Below are positions 1-9,002 of a stretch of 64,000 nt of DNA, one piece after another. The stretch is from Bacillota bacterium (lineage in GTDB: Bacteria; Bacillota; Clostridia; Acetivibrionales; DSM-1351), in the NCBI GenBank assembly GCA_023439045.1, contig JAEXOY010000043.1:124001-188000 (forward strand), written 5' to 3'. Below the pieces are notes generated by a model, which saw only the letters and a list, made by a program, of their open reading frames with translations, was not told the DNA's origin and made no database searches. The translations under genes and the position numbers were made by a program. Position 1 is the first letter of the stretch; each line of letters opens with the position of its first letter.

Positions 1-465
1 AACTACTTTATTCGTTTTGTCAACATAATAGCCGAATTCAGCGAAATTATCCATAAACGAAACAGGTATTATAAGTCTATCATTTACCTTCTTGGCTGGT
101 GAAGCCATCTTAAAGTTCTTACCATTGAGAGTAGCTGTATCGCTATTATTCTTAAACTGTATCTTATTACCTTTAAAGGTAATGTTCATAATCTCAGTTT
201 TACTGTTCCATATAACTGTTCCTCCGAAGGATTCAAAAAATGCTCTCAAAGGTACCATAACATTGTTGTTCATAACTAATCCTGGCAAATCAGTTTTTAC
301 GGTTTTATCATCGATAGTGATTTTGTATGTATCCCCTGTATAATTAACTGTTTTACCATCATATGTTATTTTAACCCCTGCTGCAAAAACAATTAATGGC
401 TGAATTACAATTGCAAAAGTCAATAAAAAAATACAAACACTATTAAAGATCTTTTTATTTATCAT
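1..465 (-). CDS. Copper amine oxidase N-terminal-like (stalk domain) secreted protein, partial
   Basis: The reading frame starts at an ATG (465-463) behind an AGGGGTG ribosome-binding site and stays open through 155 codons to the left edge, so the C-terminus is missing. The first ~30 residues form a signal peptide (Lys-rich start, hydrophobic stretch, cleavage near VFAAG). The mature part repeats the pattern seen in copper-amine-oxidase N-terminal domains of clostridial surface proteins: a short beta segment, a 'MVPLRAFFESFGG' block, a 'W' strand, then 'IIPVSFMDNF'. These domains are thought to act as extracellular stalks and not as oxidases. What follows the domain cannot be seen, so the overall function is open. 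Confidence 0.8.
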   Translation of the reverse strand, partial: MINKKIFNSVCIFLLTFAIVIQPLIVFAAGVKITYDGKTVNYTGDTYKITIDDKTVKTDLPGLVMNNNVMVPLRAFFESFGGTVIWNSKTEIMNITFKGNKIQFKNNSDTATLNGKNFKMASPAKKVNDRLIIPVSFMDNFAEFGYYVDKTNKVV

Positions 466-570
466 TAGTCACCCCTTATCTATAATGTATAATGCTATTA
501 TACTATTAAAATTGATTTTATCCCCCTTTGTTGTTTCGTTTTTAAAAATAATGTAATTAATCTGTAAAAT

Positions 571-626
571 AAAAAACGAATTAACACTATATTTGGAATA
601 TATCACTTACTATTAGTGTTAACTCG
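571..626 (-). terminator. Intrinsic terminator after queH
   Basis: Arms 577-589 and 614-626 pair over 13 bp with one mismatch. On the minus strand the stem is followed by TTTTTTATTTT. It lies about 85 nt downstream of the queH stop and before the next minus-strand gene. Confidence 0.75.
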
Positions 627-709
627 CCTAATCATTTGAATAACTGTAAATTAAACTGATTATTAATTATTTTATAATATATTTAATTGCTCATTTAATT
701 CATGTTCTT

Positions 710-1222
710 TTATCTTTCGTGCAACGATAATATACAACCGCAATATTTTTGTCTGTATAATCCTAAATCTCTAGCCATTTGCTGTCCTTCTCTGAAACCT
801 GGTCTGAAATCCTCGTACACAAATGTAACATTATATTTATCAGCAAAAAGCTCCCCAAGCTTTTTTATTAAATCTGTATTCTGGTATGGGCTTACCAAAA
901 GTGTGGTAGTAAACCCATCAAAACCATTTTCACTAGCAAACTTAGCTGCCTTTTGCATTCTTATTGAGTAACAATAGTTACACCTTTTTTCTTTGTCAGT
1001 CATCTTTTCCCATACATCCTGCATGAAATCATTATCATAATGCACCTTCATACCATTCTTTTTAGCGAAAATCTTTACATTCTCACTTCTTTTGTTGTGT
1101 TCCTCAATAGGATGAATATTGGGATTATAGAAAAGACCTTCTATATCATAACCTTTGTCCTTAAGAATTTTATATGGATAGGTGGAACAAGGTCCACAAC
1201 ACATATGCAATAATAGTTTCAT
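710..1222 (-). CDS. queH: Epoxyqueuosine reductase QueH
   Basis: 170-residue protein of the former DUF208 family, which carries out the last step of queuosine tRNA modification (epoxyqueuosine to queuosine) without cobalamin, replacing QueG. The metal-ligand cysteines of the family are all visible: CC at 8-9 with C12 (CCGPC), C81 and C84 (CNYC), and C161/C163 (YCGC). Known QueH enzymes use such cysteines for a [4Fe-4S] cluster and an extra iron. Length is slightly short of the usual 180-220 but no motif is missing. The start has GGAG 10 nt upstream. It is transcribed alone: a 220-bp repeat-filled gap separates it from ruvB, and a terminator follows. Confidence 0.93.
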   Translation of the reverse strand: MKLLLHMCCGPCSTYPYKILKDKGYDIEGLFYNPNIHPIEEHNKRSENVKIFAKKNGMKVHYDNDFMQDVWEKMTDKEKRCNYCYSIRMQKAAKFASENGFDGFTTTLLVSPYQNTDLIKKLGELFADKYNVTFVYEDFRPGFREGQQMARDLGLYRQKYCGCILSLHER

Positions 1223-1264
1223 TTTTAAAGTCTCCGTTTATAAAGTTAATTATATTTTGAGTAA

Positions 1265-1412
1265 TTCTATTATTTGTTTATATAAATATTTATATTTAGT
1301 ATTGTTATTTAATACTGTTATATTTGGCTTTCTATTTGTTTCCATCTAATATTATTATTTTTATGGTTTTCCTATTTGTGTTTATTTAATGTTGCTATTT
1401 ATGGCTTTTATG
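1265..1412. repeat. Degenerate ~39-bp tandem repeat between ruvB and queH
   Basis: Three to four copies of an AT-rich unit. The block 'ggctttctatttg' at 1326, 'ggttttcctatttg' at 1365 and 'ggctttta' at 1403 recur at 39 and 38 nt, with a weaker copy before. The region also holds the leader of queH. No ORF is apparent. Confidence 0.6.
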
Positions 1413-1442
1413 TTAAATATTTATAAACCACTGTAAAGCAAA

Positions 1443-2441
1443 TCAGGTAGGAAACTCAAGTCCAAAATGGTCGTATGCCAACTTCGTTGTCATTCTTCCA
1501 CGAGGTGTTTTATTTATAAACCCAAGCTGAATCAGATAAGGTTCATACACGTCCTCTATAGTTCCAGGTTCCTCACCTATTGAAGCAGCCAAAGTGTCCA
1601 GCCCAACAGGACCACCGCTAAACTTGTTTATTATGCTCAGCAGCATTGTTCTGTCAACGCCGTCTAGACCTATTTCGTCAACCTCAAGCGCATCCAGAGC
1701 ATGTTTAGCCAGTGACAGATCAATGCTGCCAGTGCCCTTCACCTGAGCGAAATCTCGCACCCTTTTTAGCAATCTATTCGCAATTCTTGGAGTGCCACGG
1801 GAACGCTTTGCCATCTCTTGCGCGCCACTCTCATCAAGCTCAATGCCTAGGATGCCTGCCGAGCGCTTGATAATCTGCTTTAGCTCATCTGTCGTATACA
1901 TTTCTAACTTATTTATTACACCGAACCTGTCTCTGAGTGGCGCGGTTAAAAGTCCCGCTCTGGTGGTAGCCCCTATCAGAGTAAACTTAGGCAAATCAAT
2001 TCTGATTGATCTGGCACTTGGGCCTTTTCCAATAATAATATCCAATGCATAGTCTTCCATTGCAGGGTATAGAATTTCTTCAACACTCCTGTTAAGTCTG
2101 TGTATCTCATCTATAAAAAGCACATCATGCATTCCAAGATTGGTGAGTATAGCAGCCAAGTCACCAGCCTTTTCAATAGCTGGGCCTGACGTAATTCTGA
2201 GGTTTACACCCATTTCCGAAGAAATAATGCTGGCTAGAGTAGTCTTGCCAAGACCCGGAGGCCCATATAACAATACATGGTCGAGCGCTTCGTTTCTTTG
2301 TTTTGCAGCTTCTATAAAAACCTTTAGATTGTCTTTAACCTTTGACTGTCCAACGTACTCATCCAAGCGTTTTGGCCTGAGACTAACCTCATCAAAATCG
2401 TCCGCCCTGCTCTCACAGGCAATTATTCTATCCTCTGTCAT
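1443..2441 (-). CDS. ruvB: Holliday junction ATP-dependent DNA helicase RuvB
   Basis: Hexameric AAA+ motor that, loaded by RuvA, drives branch migration of Holliday junctions in the cytoplasm. Visible motifs: Walker A GPPGLGKT near residue 60, Walker B FIDEIHRL near 110, sensor 1 GATTRAG near 157, and PLRDRFG, followed by the winged-helix C-terminal domain. The longest frame opens at 2462 with two in-frame ATGs upstream. I prefer the ATG at 2441 (332 aa), because the AAAGGA site lies 12 nt before it, while the earlier ATGs sit in or before this site and add residues not typical of the family. It follows ruvA at 101 nt and closes the ruvCAB cluster. Confidence 0.97.
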   Translation of the reverse strand: MTEDRIIACESRADDFDEVSLRPKRLDEYVGQSKVKDNLKVFIEAAKQRNEALDHVLLYGPPGLGKTTLASIISSEMGVNLRITSGPAIEKAGDLAAILTNLGMHDVLFIDEIHRLNRSVEEILYPAMEDYALDIIIGKGPSARSIRIDLPKFTLIGATTRAGLLTAPLRDRFGVINKLEMYTTDELKQIIKRSAGILGIELDESGAQEMAKRSRGTPRIANRLLKRVRDFAQVKGTGSIDLSLAKHALDALEVDEIGLDGVDRTMLLSIINKFSGGPVGLDTLAASIGEEPGTIEDVYEPYLIQLGFINKTPRGRMTTKLAYDHFGLEFPT

Positions 2442-2480
2442 AGCTAACAGCATTCCTTTCAAAAATACGATATATTAAAA

Positions 2481-2520
2481 TCAACGTGCCAATATAAATT
2501 AACTTACCAATATAAATGCT
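2481..2520. repeat. Short 18-bp tandem duplication in the ruvA-ruvB gap
   Basis: 'ccaatataaat' recurs at 2489 and 2507, an exact 18-nt step, with a third decayed copy toward ruvB. It lies in the leader of ruvB. Confidence 0.55.
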
Positions 2521-2542
2521 AATAATTTAAATGAAAAAACAC

Positions 2543-3145
2543 TTACTTCATTGATTTAAGAGAATGCATTATTGTATCCTCTACGCACATACCTGTTTTA
2601 TATACAGCACTAACAGCTTTGGACGCCTCTTGAGCAGCATAGCCTAATACCATCAATGCACTTACTGCTTCTTGCATCACGCTATCACCCGATACGTTAT
2701 CTGTAATATCTTCAACACCTAGCTTTACACCATTTAGCTGCTCTTTAGAAATCTTATCTTTTAGTTCAAGAATAATTCTTTGCGCCATCTTAGTGCCTAT
2801 ACCCTGGGCCTTTGTAAGTGACTTTGCGTCTTGAGATACAACTGCAAGTGCAAATCTGGATGGTGATAGTGCTGACAATAACGAAATTGCCGCCTTTGGT
2901 CCAACACCTGAAACGCCGAGCAGCATTTCAAACATGCCCAACTCATCCATACTTACAAAGCCGTATAGTGCAGCTGTATCCTCTCTCACATAATAATGAG
3001 TATACAGCTTTACTTCCTGGCCTGCTTGTCCAATATTATTTATAGTAGAAAGAGCTGTAAATATTTTATATCCAACCCCATGTGCTTCTACTACCACATA
3101 ATCATTCATTTTATAGTCTAATTTACCCTTTATGTAGGCAAACAT
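2543..3145 (-). CDS. ruvA: Holliday junction DNA-binding protein RuvA
   Basis: 200 residues, the normal length. RuvA tetramers clamp the four-way junction and recruit RuvB. The N-terminal OB-fold begins MFAYIKGKLD. Two helix-hairpin-helix motifs follow: LLGVSGVGPKAAISLLS around 76-92 and AQGIGTKMAQRIILELK around 113-129. The last ~50 residues form the flexible domain III that contacts RuvB. An AGGAGAGTT site precedes the ATG. It stands between ruvC (182 nt upstream) and ruvB, the standard order in Firmicutes. Confidence 0.97.
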   Translation of the reverse strand: MFAYIKGKLDYKMNDYVVVEAHGVGYKIFTALSTINNIGQAGQEVKLYTHYYVREDTAALYGFVSMDELGMFEMLLGVSGVGPKAAISLLSALSPSRFALAVVSQDAKSLTKAQGIGTKMAQRIILELKDKISKEQLNGVKLGVEDITDNVSGDSVMQEAVSALMVLGYAAQEASKAVSAVYKTGMCVEDTIMHSLKSMK

Positions 3146-3204
3146 ATTAACTCTCCTTAATTTATATTAGTCTCTTTGATACTTTAGGGCTATATGATAA
3201 CTCA

Positions 3205-3355
3205 TTCTGCTAAAAGTAATAATGTCTTACGACTAGAAGTTGTTCTGTTAGAGCATAATACCTACTTTCTTTACAACTAGAAGTTGTTCTGTCCGAGTAT
3301 CACCACCATAAAATATATCTCCTATGGCTAAAAATTATTCTGCCCAAGTATCATA
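3205..3355. repeat. Tandem repeat whose first copy is the 3' end of ruvC
   Basis: On the minus strand the last codons and stop of ruvC (GGGCAGAATAATTTTTAG, stop 3330-3328) are followed by two relatives, CGGACAGAACAACTTCTAG and CTAACAGAACAACTTCTAG, at steps of about 51 and 44 nt. Each keeps a TAG at the equivalent place. It fills most of the ruvC-ruvA gap. Confidence 0.75.
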
Positions 3356-3828
3356 CCCAATCTATGCGAATTCCCATGACATATTGCAACTGCCAACGCG
3401 TCTGCAACGTCATCAGGTTTAGGTATCTTTGATAGGTTTAAAATGGATTTGACCATCTGCTGTATCTGAGCCTTTTCAGCTCGCCCATATCCAACTACTG
3501 CTTGCTTTACCTGTAATGGTGTATACTCGTATATATCAACGCCACAGCGAGCAGCAGATACTACAGCAACACCCCTTCCATGCCCAACAGTGAGAGCTGT
3601 CTTTATATTTTTATTGAAAAATAATTCTTCTATAGCAACTGCATCGGGCTTGTGTTGCAAGATTAGAAGCTCAAGCTGTTGGCTAAGCACCAGAAGCCTT
3701 TGAGAAAGCTTCATTGAAGCCTCTGTGGTAACTGCTCCATAATCCAAAACCGAAAATCTGTTCCCTTCATATTTTACTATACCATACCCAGTAATTGCAA
3801 ACCCGGGGTCAATTCCCATAATTATCAT
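3328..3828 (-). CDS. ruvC: Crossover junction endodeoxyribonuclease RuvC
   Basis: RNase H-fold dimer that cuts Holliday junctions after RuvAB branch migration. The acidic catalytic set is present: D7 (MGIDPG), E67/E68 (AIEELFF), and the C-terminal [13 protein letters not shown] block with D140 and D143 plus H151. The frame is open upstream to 3918, but that extension is a hydrophobic AT-rich stretch unlike the family. The ATG at 3828 gives 166 aa, the usual size, with an AAGGG site about 12 nt before it. The 3' end is the first copy of a tandem repeat that continues past the stop. Confidence 0.95.
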   Translation of the reverse strand: MIIMGIDPGFAITGYGIVKYEGNRFSVLDYGAVTTEASMKLSQRLLVLSQQLELLILQHKPDAVAIEELFFNKNIKTALTVGHGRGVAVVSAARCGVDIYEYTPLQVKQAVVGYGRAEKAQIQQMVKSILNLSKIPKPDDVADALAVAICHGNSHRLGMILGQNNF

Positions 3829-3923
3829 TTGTAGAGTTTTCCCTTCTTTTAAAAGATTCTTTGCATAATTATAATAAACTATTGCATATTTATACAGTAT
3901 TATATATAATAGTATCATTAAAT

Positions 3924-3964
3924 CAACTTAGTTATTCGTTATATGCTTGTTAATAACTAAGTTG
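3924..3964. promoter_or_regulatory. 13-bp inverted repeat in the divergent ruvC/argG region
   Basis: CAACTTAGTTATT (3924-3936) and its exact reverse complement (3952-3964) are separated by 15 nt. There is no long U-tract on either side, so it is a candidate operator or leader hairpin for ruvC or argG, not a clear terminator. It does not match the ArgR box as I know it. Confidence 0.4.
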
Positions 3965-4029
3965 CTATTTATAATATATTCTAGCATACTTTTGATTTAA
4001 TTTTTTATTTTAATATATTTTAATGCCGG

Positions 4030-4056
4030 AAAAATCTGGCGGAAGGAGAGATTTTT
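4030..4056 (+). promoter_or_regulatory. Hairpin presenting the argG ribosome-binding site in its loop
   Basis: AAAAATCT (4030-4037) pairs perfectly with AGATTTTT (4049-4056), which abuts the argG ATG at 4057. The 11-nt loop is GGCGGAAGGAG, that is, the Shine-Dalgarno itself. Confidence 0.5.
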
Positions 4057-5268
4057 ATGAGTAAAGAAAAGGTGTTGCTTGCTTATTCTGGTGGATTAGA
4101 CACATCCATTATTATACCATGGCTCAAAGAAAATTACGGTTATGAAGTAATTGCTATGGCAGGTGATGTTGGACAAGGTGAAGAATTAGAGCCATTACAC
4201 GAAAAGGCTATTAAAACAGGTGCCAGCAAGCTTTACATAGAAAATCTACAAGAAGAGTTTATCACAGATTTTATTTATCCAACTCTTAAGGCTGGTGCAG
4301 TTTACGAAGGTAAGTATCTGCTTGGTACATCTTTCGCAAGACCAATTATCGCAAAAAGAATGGTTGAAATCGCTCTAAAAGAAGGTTGTACAGCTATTTG
4401 CCATGGTGCAACTGGAAAGGGCAACGACCAGGTTAGATTTGAACTTACAGTTAAGGCTTTAGCACCTCAACTCAAGATTATCGCTCCTTGGAGAATCTGG
4501 GATATCAAATCAAGAGAAGATGCAATAGATTATGCAGAAGCTAGAAATATTCCTATTCCAGTAACAAAGAAGGACAATTACAGCATGGACAGAAACCTAT
4601 GGCACTTAAGCCATGAAGGTTCAGACCTTGAAGATCCATGGAATGAGCCACAGTATGAAAAGCTTCTCAAGCTTATGGTTTCACCAGAAAAGGCTCCTGA
4701 TGCTCCTACTTATGTAGAAATATACTTTGAACAAGGTATTCCAAAGAAGGTTAATGGCGTGGAATATGCCCCAATTGAGCTTATGAACGTATTAAACAAG
4801 GTTGCTGGTGAAAACGGTGTTGGTATTATAGACATGGTTGAAAACAGACTTGTTGGTATGAAATCAAGAGGCGTTTACGAAACTCCAGGTGGAACAGTTC
4901 TCTACGCTGCTCATAGAGAGTTAGAGCTGCTTTGCCTCGATAGAGATACTCTTCACTACAAGGACCTGGTTGCTCAGAGATTTGCTGAGTTGGTTTACTT
5001 TGGACAATGGTATACTCCTCTTCGCGAGTCAATATCAGCATTTGTTGACAAGACTCAGGAAACAGTTACCGGTACAGTAAGAATGAAGCTTTACAAAGGA
5101 AACTGTATGCCAGCGGGTGCAAAATCCGAATACTCACTTTACAACGAAGCGATTGCTACTTTCAGCAAGGACGAAGTATACAATCAAAAGGATGCAGAAG
5201 GCTTTATCAACCTATTTGGTCTGCCAATGAAGGTTAGAGCTCAGATGCTTCAGAGCAAAGATAAATAA
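4057..5268 (+). CDS. argG: Argininosuccinate synthase
   Basis: 403 residues, full length. Joins citrulline and aspartate with ATP to give argininosuccinate, the penultimate step of arginine synthesis. The N-terminal PP-loop SGGLDTS (residues ~10-16) binds [15 protein letters not shown] and the [12 protein letters not shown] stretch are typical of the family. It starts at an ATG directly after a strong GGAAGGAG site that sits in a hairpin loop. argH follows 192 nt downstream on the same strand, separated by a weak hairpin and a duplicated leader. The divergent neighbour is ruvC. Confidence 0.98.
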   Translation: MSKEKVLLAYSGGLDTSIIIPWLKENYGYEVIAMAGDVGQGEELEPLHEKAIKTGASKLYIENLQEEFITDFIYPTLKAGAVYEGKYLLGTSFARPIIAKRMVEIALKEGCTAICHGATGKGNDQVRFELTVKALAPQLKIIAPWRIWDIKSREDAIDYAEARNIPIPVTKKDNYSMDRNLWHLSHEGSDLEDPWNEPQYEKLLKLMVSPEKAPDAPTYVEIYFEQGIPKKVNGVEYAPIELMNVLNKVAGENGVGIIDMVENRLVGMKSRGVYETPGGTVLYAAHRELELLCLDRDTLHYKDLVAQRFAELVYFGQWYTPLRESISAFVDKTQETVTGTVRMKLYKGNCMPAGAKSEYSLYNEAIATFSKDEVYNQKDAEGFINLFGLPMKVRAQMLQSKDK

Positions 5269-5286
5269 GAATATTAATTCTTTAAA

Positions 5287-5317
5287 GAGCCTTTGAAGCC
5301 ATATGCTTTGAAGGCTC
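5287..5317 (+). terminator. Hairpin after argG (weak or partial terminator)
   Basis: GAGCCTTTGAAGC (5287-5299) pairs with GCTTTGAAGGCTC (5305-5317) over 13 positions if two G-U pairs are allowed. Only CATTTGAAT follows, so termination may be partial, letting argH be co-transcribed. Confidence 0.45.
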
Positions 5318-5354
5318 CATTTGAATATAATGCACTTATCAAGCACTTGATGTT

Positions 5355-5442
5355 AAGCCGTTATATTACGCTGATATTATAGTACGGAGGTATTATAAAG
5401 CCGTATCATACTACGCTGATATTATAGTACGCAGGTATTTGA
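5355..5442. repeat. 43-bp tandem duplication in the argH leader
   Basis: Two near-identical copies start at 5355 and 5398 (aagccgt.. / ..acgctgatattatagtac / g-aggtatt). Copy 1 carries an unused GGAGGTATT ribosome-binding-like sequence; copy 2 has GCAGG. The functional site AAAGGA lies just after copy 2. Confidence 0.75.
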
Positions 5443-5460
5443 TAAAGAAAGGATACTACA

Positions 5461-6852
5461 ATGAAACTTTGGGGTGGCAGGTTTGAAAAAGGCACTGACA
5501 AACAAGTAGATGATTTTAACTCGTCCATTAGATTTGATTGCAGAATGTACAAGCAGGATATAATGGGAAGCATTGCACATGCAAAAATGCTTGGCAAATG
5601 CGGCATTATATCATATGATGACAGCCAGCTAATAATTGCAACACTCAAGCAAATACTAGAGGATATTGATGCAGGTAAAATCGAATTTGAGATTGATGCA
5701 GAAGATATTCATATGAATGTGGAAAAAATACTTATTTCCAGAATAGGTGATACCGGTAAAAAATTGCATACCGGCAGAAGTAGAAATGATCAGGTAGCTT
5801 TGGATATCAGAATGTATTTAAAGGATGAAACAGCAGAAATACACAAGATGCTTATCACTCTTGAAAATACAATACTAAACCTTGCACAGCATAATACTGA
5901 AACCATTATGCCTGGTTATACTCATCTTCAAAGAGCTCAACCAATAACCTTTGCTCATCATATGATGGCTTATTATGAAATGTTTAAAAGAGACCTAGAG
6001 AGAATGTCCGACTGCTATAAACGAATGAATATTCTTCCTCTTGGTTCAGGTGCACTTGCAGGAACCACCTATCCTTTGGATAGATACATGGTTGCAGATG
6101 AGTTAGGCTTTAGCGATGTTACACAAAACAGTCTTGATGGTGTAAGTGATCGTGATTTTGCAATTGAACTGGCCTCCTGCCTATCAATAATAATGATGCA
6201 TCTTAGCCGAATGAGCGAGGAAATAATCCTTTGGTCCTCCCATGAGTTTGGATTTGTAGAATTGGACGATGCCTATTCGACAGGAAGCAGCATTATGCCT
6301 CAGAAGAAAAACCCAGATATAGCTGAGCTTTGCCGTGGAAAAGCAGGAAGAGTATACGGTGATTTATTCACGTTACTCACAGTCATGAAATCCCTACCTT
6401 TAGCCTACAACAAGGATATGCAGGAGGATAAGGAAGCTATATTTGATTCGGTTGATACAGTAAAAATGTGTTTGCCTGTCTTCTCTAGTATGCTTGCAAC
6501 CATGAAACTCAGGAAGACCAATATGTATAAAGCTGCTCAGGGTGGCTTCACTAACGCAACAGATGTGGCTGATTATCTTGTAAAAAAAGGCATTCCTTTT
6601 AGAAGTGCTCATGAAATCATAGGTAAAATGGTACTATATTGTATTGAAGGTAATAAATCTATTGATGAGCTTACCATGGACGAGTTTAAGAGCTTTTCAG
6701 AAAAGATTGAAGAGGATGTATATTCCGAGATTAGCCTAGAAACCTGTGTATCAGGCAGAAGTCTTGTTGGCGGTCCGGCAAAATCAACTGTAATTGCAGC
6801 TATTGATAATGCAAGGAAGTACCTAGCTGATTTTGATATCATTAGTAATTAA
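5461..6852 (+). CDS. argH: Argininosuccinate lyase
   Basis: 463 residues, full length for this fumarase/aspartase-superfamily tetramer, which splits argininosuccinate to arginine and fumarate. Signature [12 protein letters not shown] is at about 275-286 and holds the catalytic serine loop; the [13 protein letters not shown] block (~102-114) and [15 protein letters not shown] block ([14 protein letters not shown]) are intact. AAAGGA lies 8 nt before the ATG. It completes the argG-argH pair. A bidirectional terminator closes the unit at 6921-6960. Confidence 0.98.
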   Translation: MKLWGGRFEKGTDKQVDDFNSSIRFDCRMYKQDIMGSIAHAKMLGKCGIISYDDSQLIIATLKQILEDIDAGKIEFEIDAEDIHMNVEKILISRIGDTGKKLHTGRSRNDQVALDIRMYLKDETAEIHKMLITLENTILNLAQHNTETIMPGYTHLQRAQPITFAHHMMAYYEMFKRDLERMSDCYKRMNILPLGSGALAGTTYPLDRYMVADELGFSDVTQNSLDGVSDRDFAIELASCLSIIMMHLSRMSEEIILWSSHEFGFVELDDAYSTGSSIMPQKKNPDIAELCRGKAGRVYGDLFTLLTVMKSLPLAYNKDMQEDKEAIFDSVDTVKMCLPVFSSMLATMKLRKTNMYKAAQGGFTNATDVADYLVKKGIPFRSAHEIIGKMVLYCIEGNKSIDELTMDEFKSFSEKIEEDVYSEISLETCVSGRSLVGGPAKSTVIAAIDNARKYLADFDIISN

Positions 6853-6920
6853 CTCAATGGTTAGTTTTCTAAAAATGGTTATAAAAAAAGTTTATATAGC
6901 ATTATGAATAAAAGATTATC

Positions 6921-6960
6921 TATAAAAATAGGGCATACCTTTAAAAGGATGCCCTACTTT
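6921..6960. terminator. Bidirectional terminator between argH and the 61-aa gene
   Basis: AGGGCAT...ATGCCCT (6930-6955) with an inner CCTTTAAAAGG forms a long stem with a single bulge. T-rich sequence flanks both sides (ACTTTA on plus, ATTTTTAT on minus), serving convergent argH and the minus-strand gene ending at 6962. Confidence 0.75.
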
Positions 6961-6961
6961 A

Positions 6962-7147
6962 CTATCTAAACCGTCTACTGCTTTTTAAGTGAATACTAAG
7001 TGAGATGTTTTTTGAACATATTTTCATGTCTACCGCTTGCACTCCAATGCCCTTTTGTCCTAAGGACGTAAATAAGTCCTTTCTAATACCTTCAAGAAGC
7101 TCATTTTCTTTGGTTGATACTATCTTTTTTCTAAAAAGTGTCAGCAT
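6962..7147 (-). CDS. Small protein of unknown function (61 aa)
   Basis: Not recognised. The frame is open from 7198, but the ATG at 7147 has a GGGGG site 6 nt upstream and begins MLTLFRKKIV, so I chose it. The product is basic, with a C-terminal beta-like segment (KNISLSIHLKSSRRFR) and no signal peptide or membrane segment. It stands alone: the next gene upstream begins at 7539 and reads the same way, and a bidirectional terminator follows at once. Coding status rests on the start site and terminator only. Confidence 0.55.
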   Translation of the reverse strand: MLTLFRKKIVSTKENELLEGIRKDLFTSLGQKGIGVQAVDMKICSKNISLSIHLKSSRRFR

Positions 7148-7227
7148 TGCATTACCCCCAACTTCGTTTGTATAACACAATACTACACGACTTCCCAAAA
7201 AATGTATAATATTTCCTAAGACTTTAA

Positions 7228-7539
7228 TTAGTTTATTTTAGCCTTTTTGTCCAAGGCTTTTCCAAGGCTATACCATGAATCTCTAAGCTTAAATCTAATT
7301 TCCTCGTCAAGTGTTCTCTCTATAATATCATTTAAGCTTTTTCTTGCTTGGATATAATCCTTTATTACAAAATCCTCTTTTGACATAATTTCTTCAATAC
7401 TAACTAACCATTCTTTGAGATGCTCACAGCCAACATAATCATTCGTAATCTTCTTCTTGAGATGAATAATTACTTGCTTGATAGCCTTTTTTTTGACATC
7501 AGTGTCAGTTGGTATCTTTTTTGCTTGTTTTTGTACCAT
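7228..7539 (-). CDS. Hypothetical protein (103 aa), helical, charged
   Basis: Not recognised. It is Lys/Glu-rich and mostly alpha-helical by eye, with a basic N-terminus (MVQKQAKKIPTDTDVKKK) and no membrane segment. A GGAGTG site precedes the ATG. It is 80 nt upstream of the 61-aa gene on the same strand, so the two may share a transcript. A cytosolic or nucleic-acid-associated role is possible from charge alone, but nothing in the sequence fixes it. Confidence 0.65.
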   Translation of the reverse strand: MVQKQAKKIPTDTDVKKKAIKQVIIHLKKKITNDYVGCEHLKEWLVSIEEIMSKEDFVIKDYIQARKSLNDIIERTLDEEIRFKLRDSWYSLGKALDKKAKIN

Positions 7540-7801
7540 TTATTATTCACTCCTTCATATAAATTAGCTCAATGAATTGACTTAAATACATATCCAATAA
7601 TTAACAATAATTATATAACACATTTAACTTTTCTGCAAACAGTATGTATGCTCCAAATAACGACTACATCTTAGAGAAAAGCCAAATAGGATATATAAAG
7701 TATGGAGTATCAACGCCGAAAATATACATGAAAAATCAAAACTATGTAAATCAAGAAAATTTACTTCTAAAACTTATAAATTCCTATGTTCTTAAAAATA
7801 T

Positions 7802-7827
7802 AAAAAAAAACCGCCTAAGCGGTTTTT
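7802..7827 (-). terminator. Terminator of the polysaccharide deacetylase gene
   Basis: AAAAACCGC / GCGGTTTTT stem with a tiny loop. The minus strand continues with a run of nine T. It begins only a few bases after the deacetylase stop at 7830. Confidence 0.85.
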
Positions 7828-7829
7828 CA

Positions 7830-8981
7830 TTAATAAGTTATTACCTGCTTATCCTTAATTCTTTCGATATCAACTTTTTCTTTTTTAGCCTCTGGCACAG
7901 TTATGGTATTAGCATTTCCATCGCTAACATATTGGTTGCTTCCACCCTCTAGCTCCTTTAACCACCAATCAAGGTCACACTCAACCTTTTCTATTCCGGT
8001 AGCGCGAACTCTTGGTAATTGCAAAGGCTTAAAATCCTTGCTGGCAGGTGATGGCGCAGGATTTGCTCCTACTAACATTATTGCTCTGTTCTCATAATCT
8101 GTCCCCTGGTAGTTTCCCTTAATTACATAGTCCTTTAACTCCTTAGTAGCTCCTCCAAAAGGCAGAGAAAAGGAAGTAAACTTATATCCTGGAACTAGCT
8201 CCTCCATAATTTTTTGATTGCCCCCAACTTCCTCCATGATTTTCTCGGCAGTTTTCACTGATGGCAAGGAAATATGAGATTTGGTATGGTTACCAATCTC
8301 AAAACCAAGGTCTATAAGGTATTGAAGTCTTTCCTGCATTGTACCTGCACCACTAAAGGTGCTTGAAATACCAAGATTAACATAGAAAGTGCCCTTCATT
8401 CCAAAGTCAGGATGCTTTTTATTAAACTCCTGCATAATACCCACTGCAGACTTTGGATTTACCTTGAGTTGTCCATTTTCCTCTATAAGATTAAACTCTC
8501 CTGCTGTACCATCGTCGAATGTAAATACCATTGGTATACACCCTGCTGGAATATCAATGTTATTGTTTAGCAAATCAGTTAGATTTACCAGTCGGTATTT
8601 TTTCTCATACAGTGTGTTCAATAACTTTTCAAAATCACTGAAGGTAGTTGTATATTGCTTATCACCTTTTGTATAGGTTTCAATAAAATTATGAAACATT
8701 ACAATCATTATTTTTCCACTTTCATCAGGTTTAACAGTAGCATAGTCTATGGTTTCTACCTGTTCAACAGTGGATTGAGCAGCCTGTGTTGTCTGGCTGT
8801 TGTCATTATTCACATCTTTATTGTCATTATTTGCATCTTTGTTGTCTGTATCGGCCTTCTGAACTGAATTATCAGCAGGTTGAGTTTGTAAAGCAGAATT
8901 ATTTTGATTTGATAATCCACAACTGCTTAATGTCATAATAATCGCTATAGTGAAAGCTAAAAGTCCAATACTTTTCTTCAT
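7830..8981 (-). CDS. Polysaccharide deacetylase (NodB/CE4) lipoprotein
   Basis: 383 residues. A lipoprotein signal (MKKSIGLLAF... LSSC, Cys21) anchors it to the outer face of the membrane. A low-complexity Asp/Asn/Gln linker follows (about 22-75). The CE4 domain then shows the metal and catalytic motif TFDDG (154-158), the GNHTKSH zinc histidine pair near residue 232, and SLPFGG. CE4 enzymes remove acetyl groups from GlcNAc- or xylan-type polymers; peptidoglycan or a cell-wall glycan is the likely substrate here, but the sequence does not decide. It is a single gene, with its own terminator. The Dabb gene lies immediately upstream (21 nt) and may be co-transcribed. Confidence 0.92.
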   Translation of the reverse strand: MKKSIGLLAFTIAIIMTLSSCGLSNQNNSALQTQPADNSVQKADTDNKDANNDNKDVNNDNSQTTQAAQSTVEQVETIDYATVKPDESGKIMIVMFHNFIETYTKGDKQYTTTFSDFEKLLNTLYEKKYRLVNLTDLLNNNIDIPAGCIPMVFTFDDGTAGEFNLIEENGQLKVNPKSAVGIMQEFNKKHPDFGMKGTFYVNLGISSTFSGAGTMQERLQYLIDLGFEIGNHTKSHISLPSVKTAEKIMEEVGGNQKIMEELVPGYKFTSFSLPFGGATKELKDYVIKGNYQGTDYENRAIMLVGANPAPSPASKDFKPLQLPRVRATGIEKVECDLDWWLKELEGGSNQYVSDGNANTITVPEAKKEKVDIERIKDKQVITY

Positions 8982-9002
8982 AAGTTAGTCTCCAATTATT
9001 TA

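Noticed and set aside
3965..4056. T-box or ARG-box leader for argG
   Set aside because: No T-box consensus and no match to the ArgR site; only the hairpins reported were seen.
7644..7952. Plus-strand ORF of 102 codons downstream of the deacetylase gene
   Set aside because: No ribosome-binding site, runs through the deacetylase terminator and then antisense into its coding end; composition is AT-rich noise.
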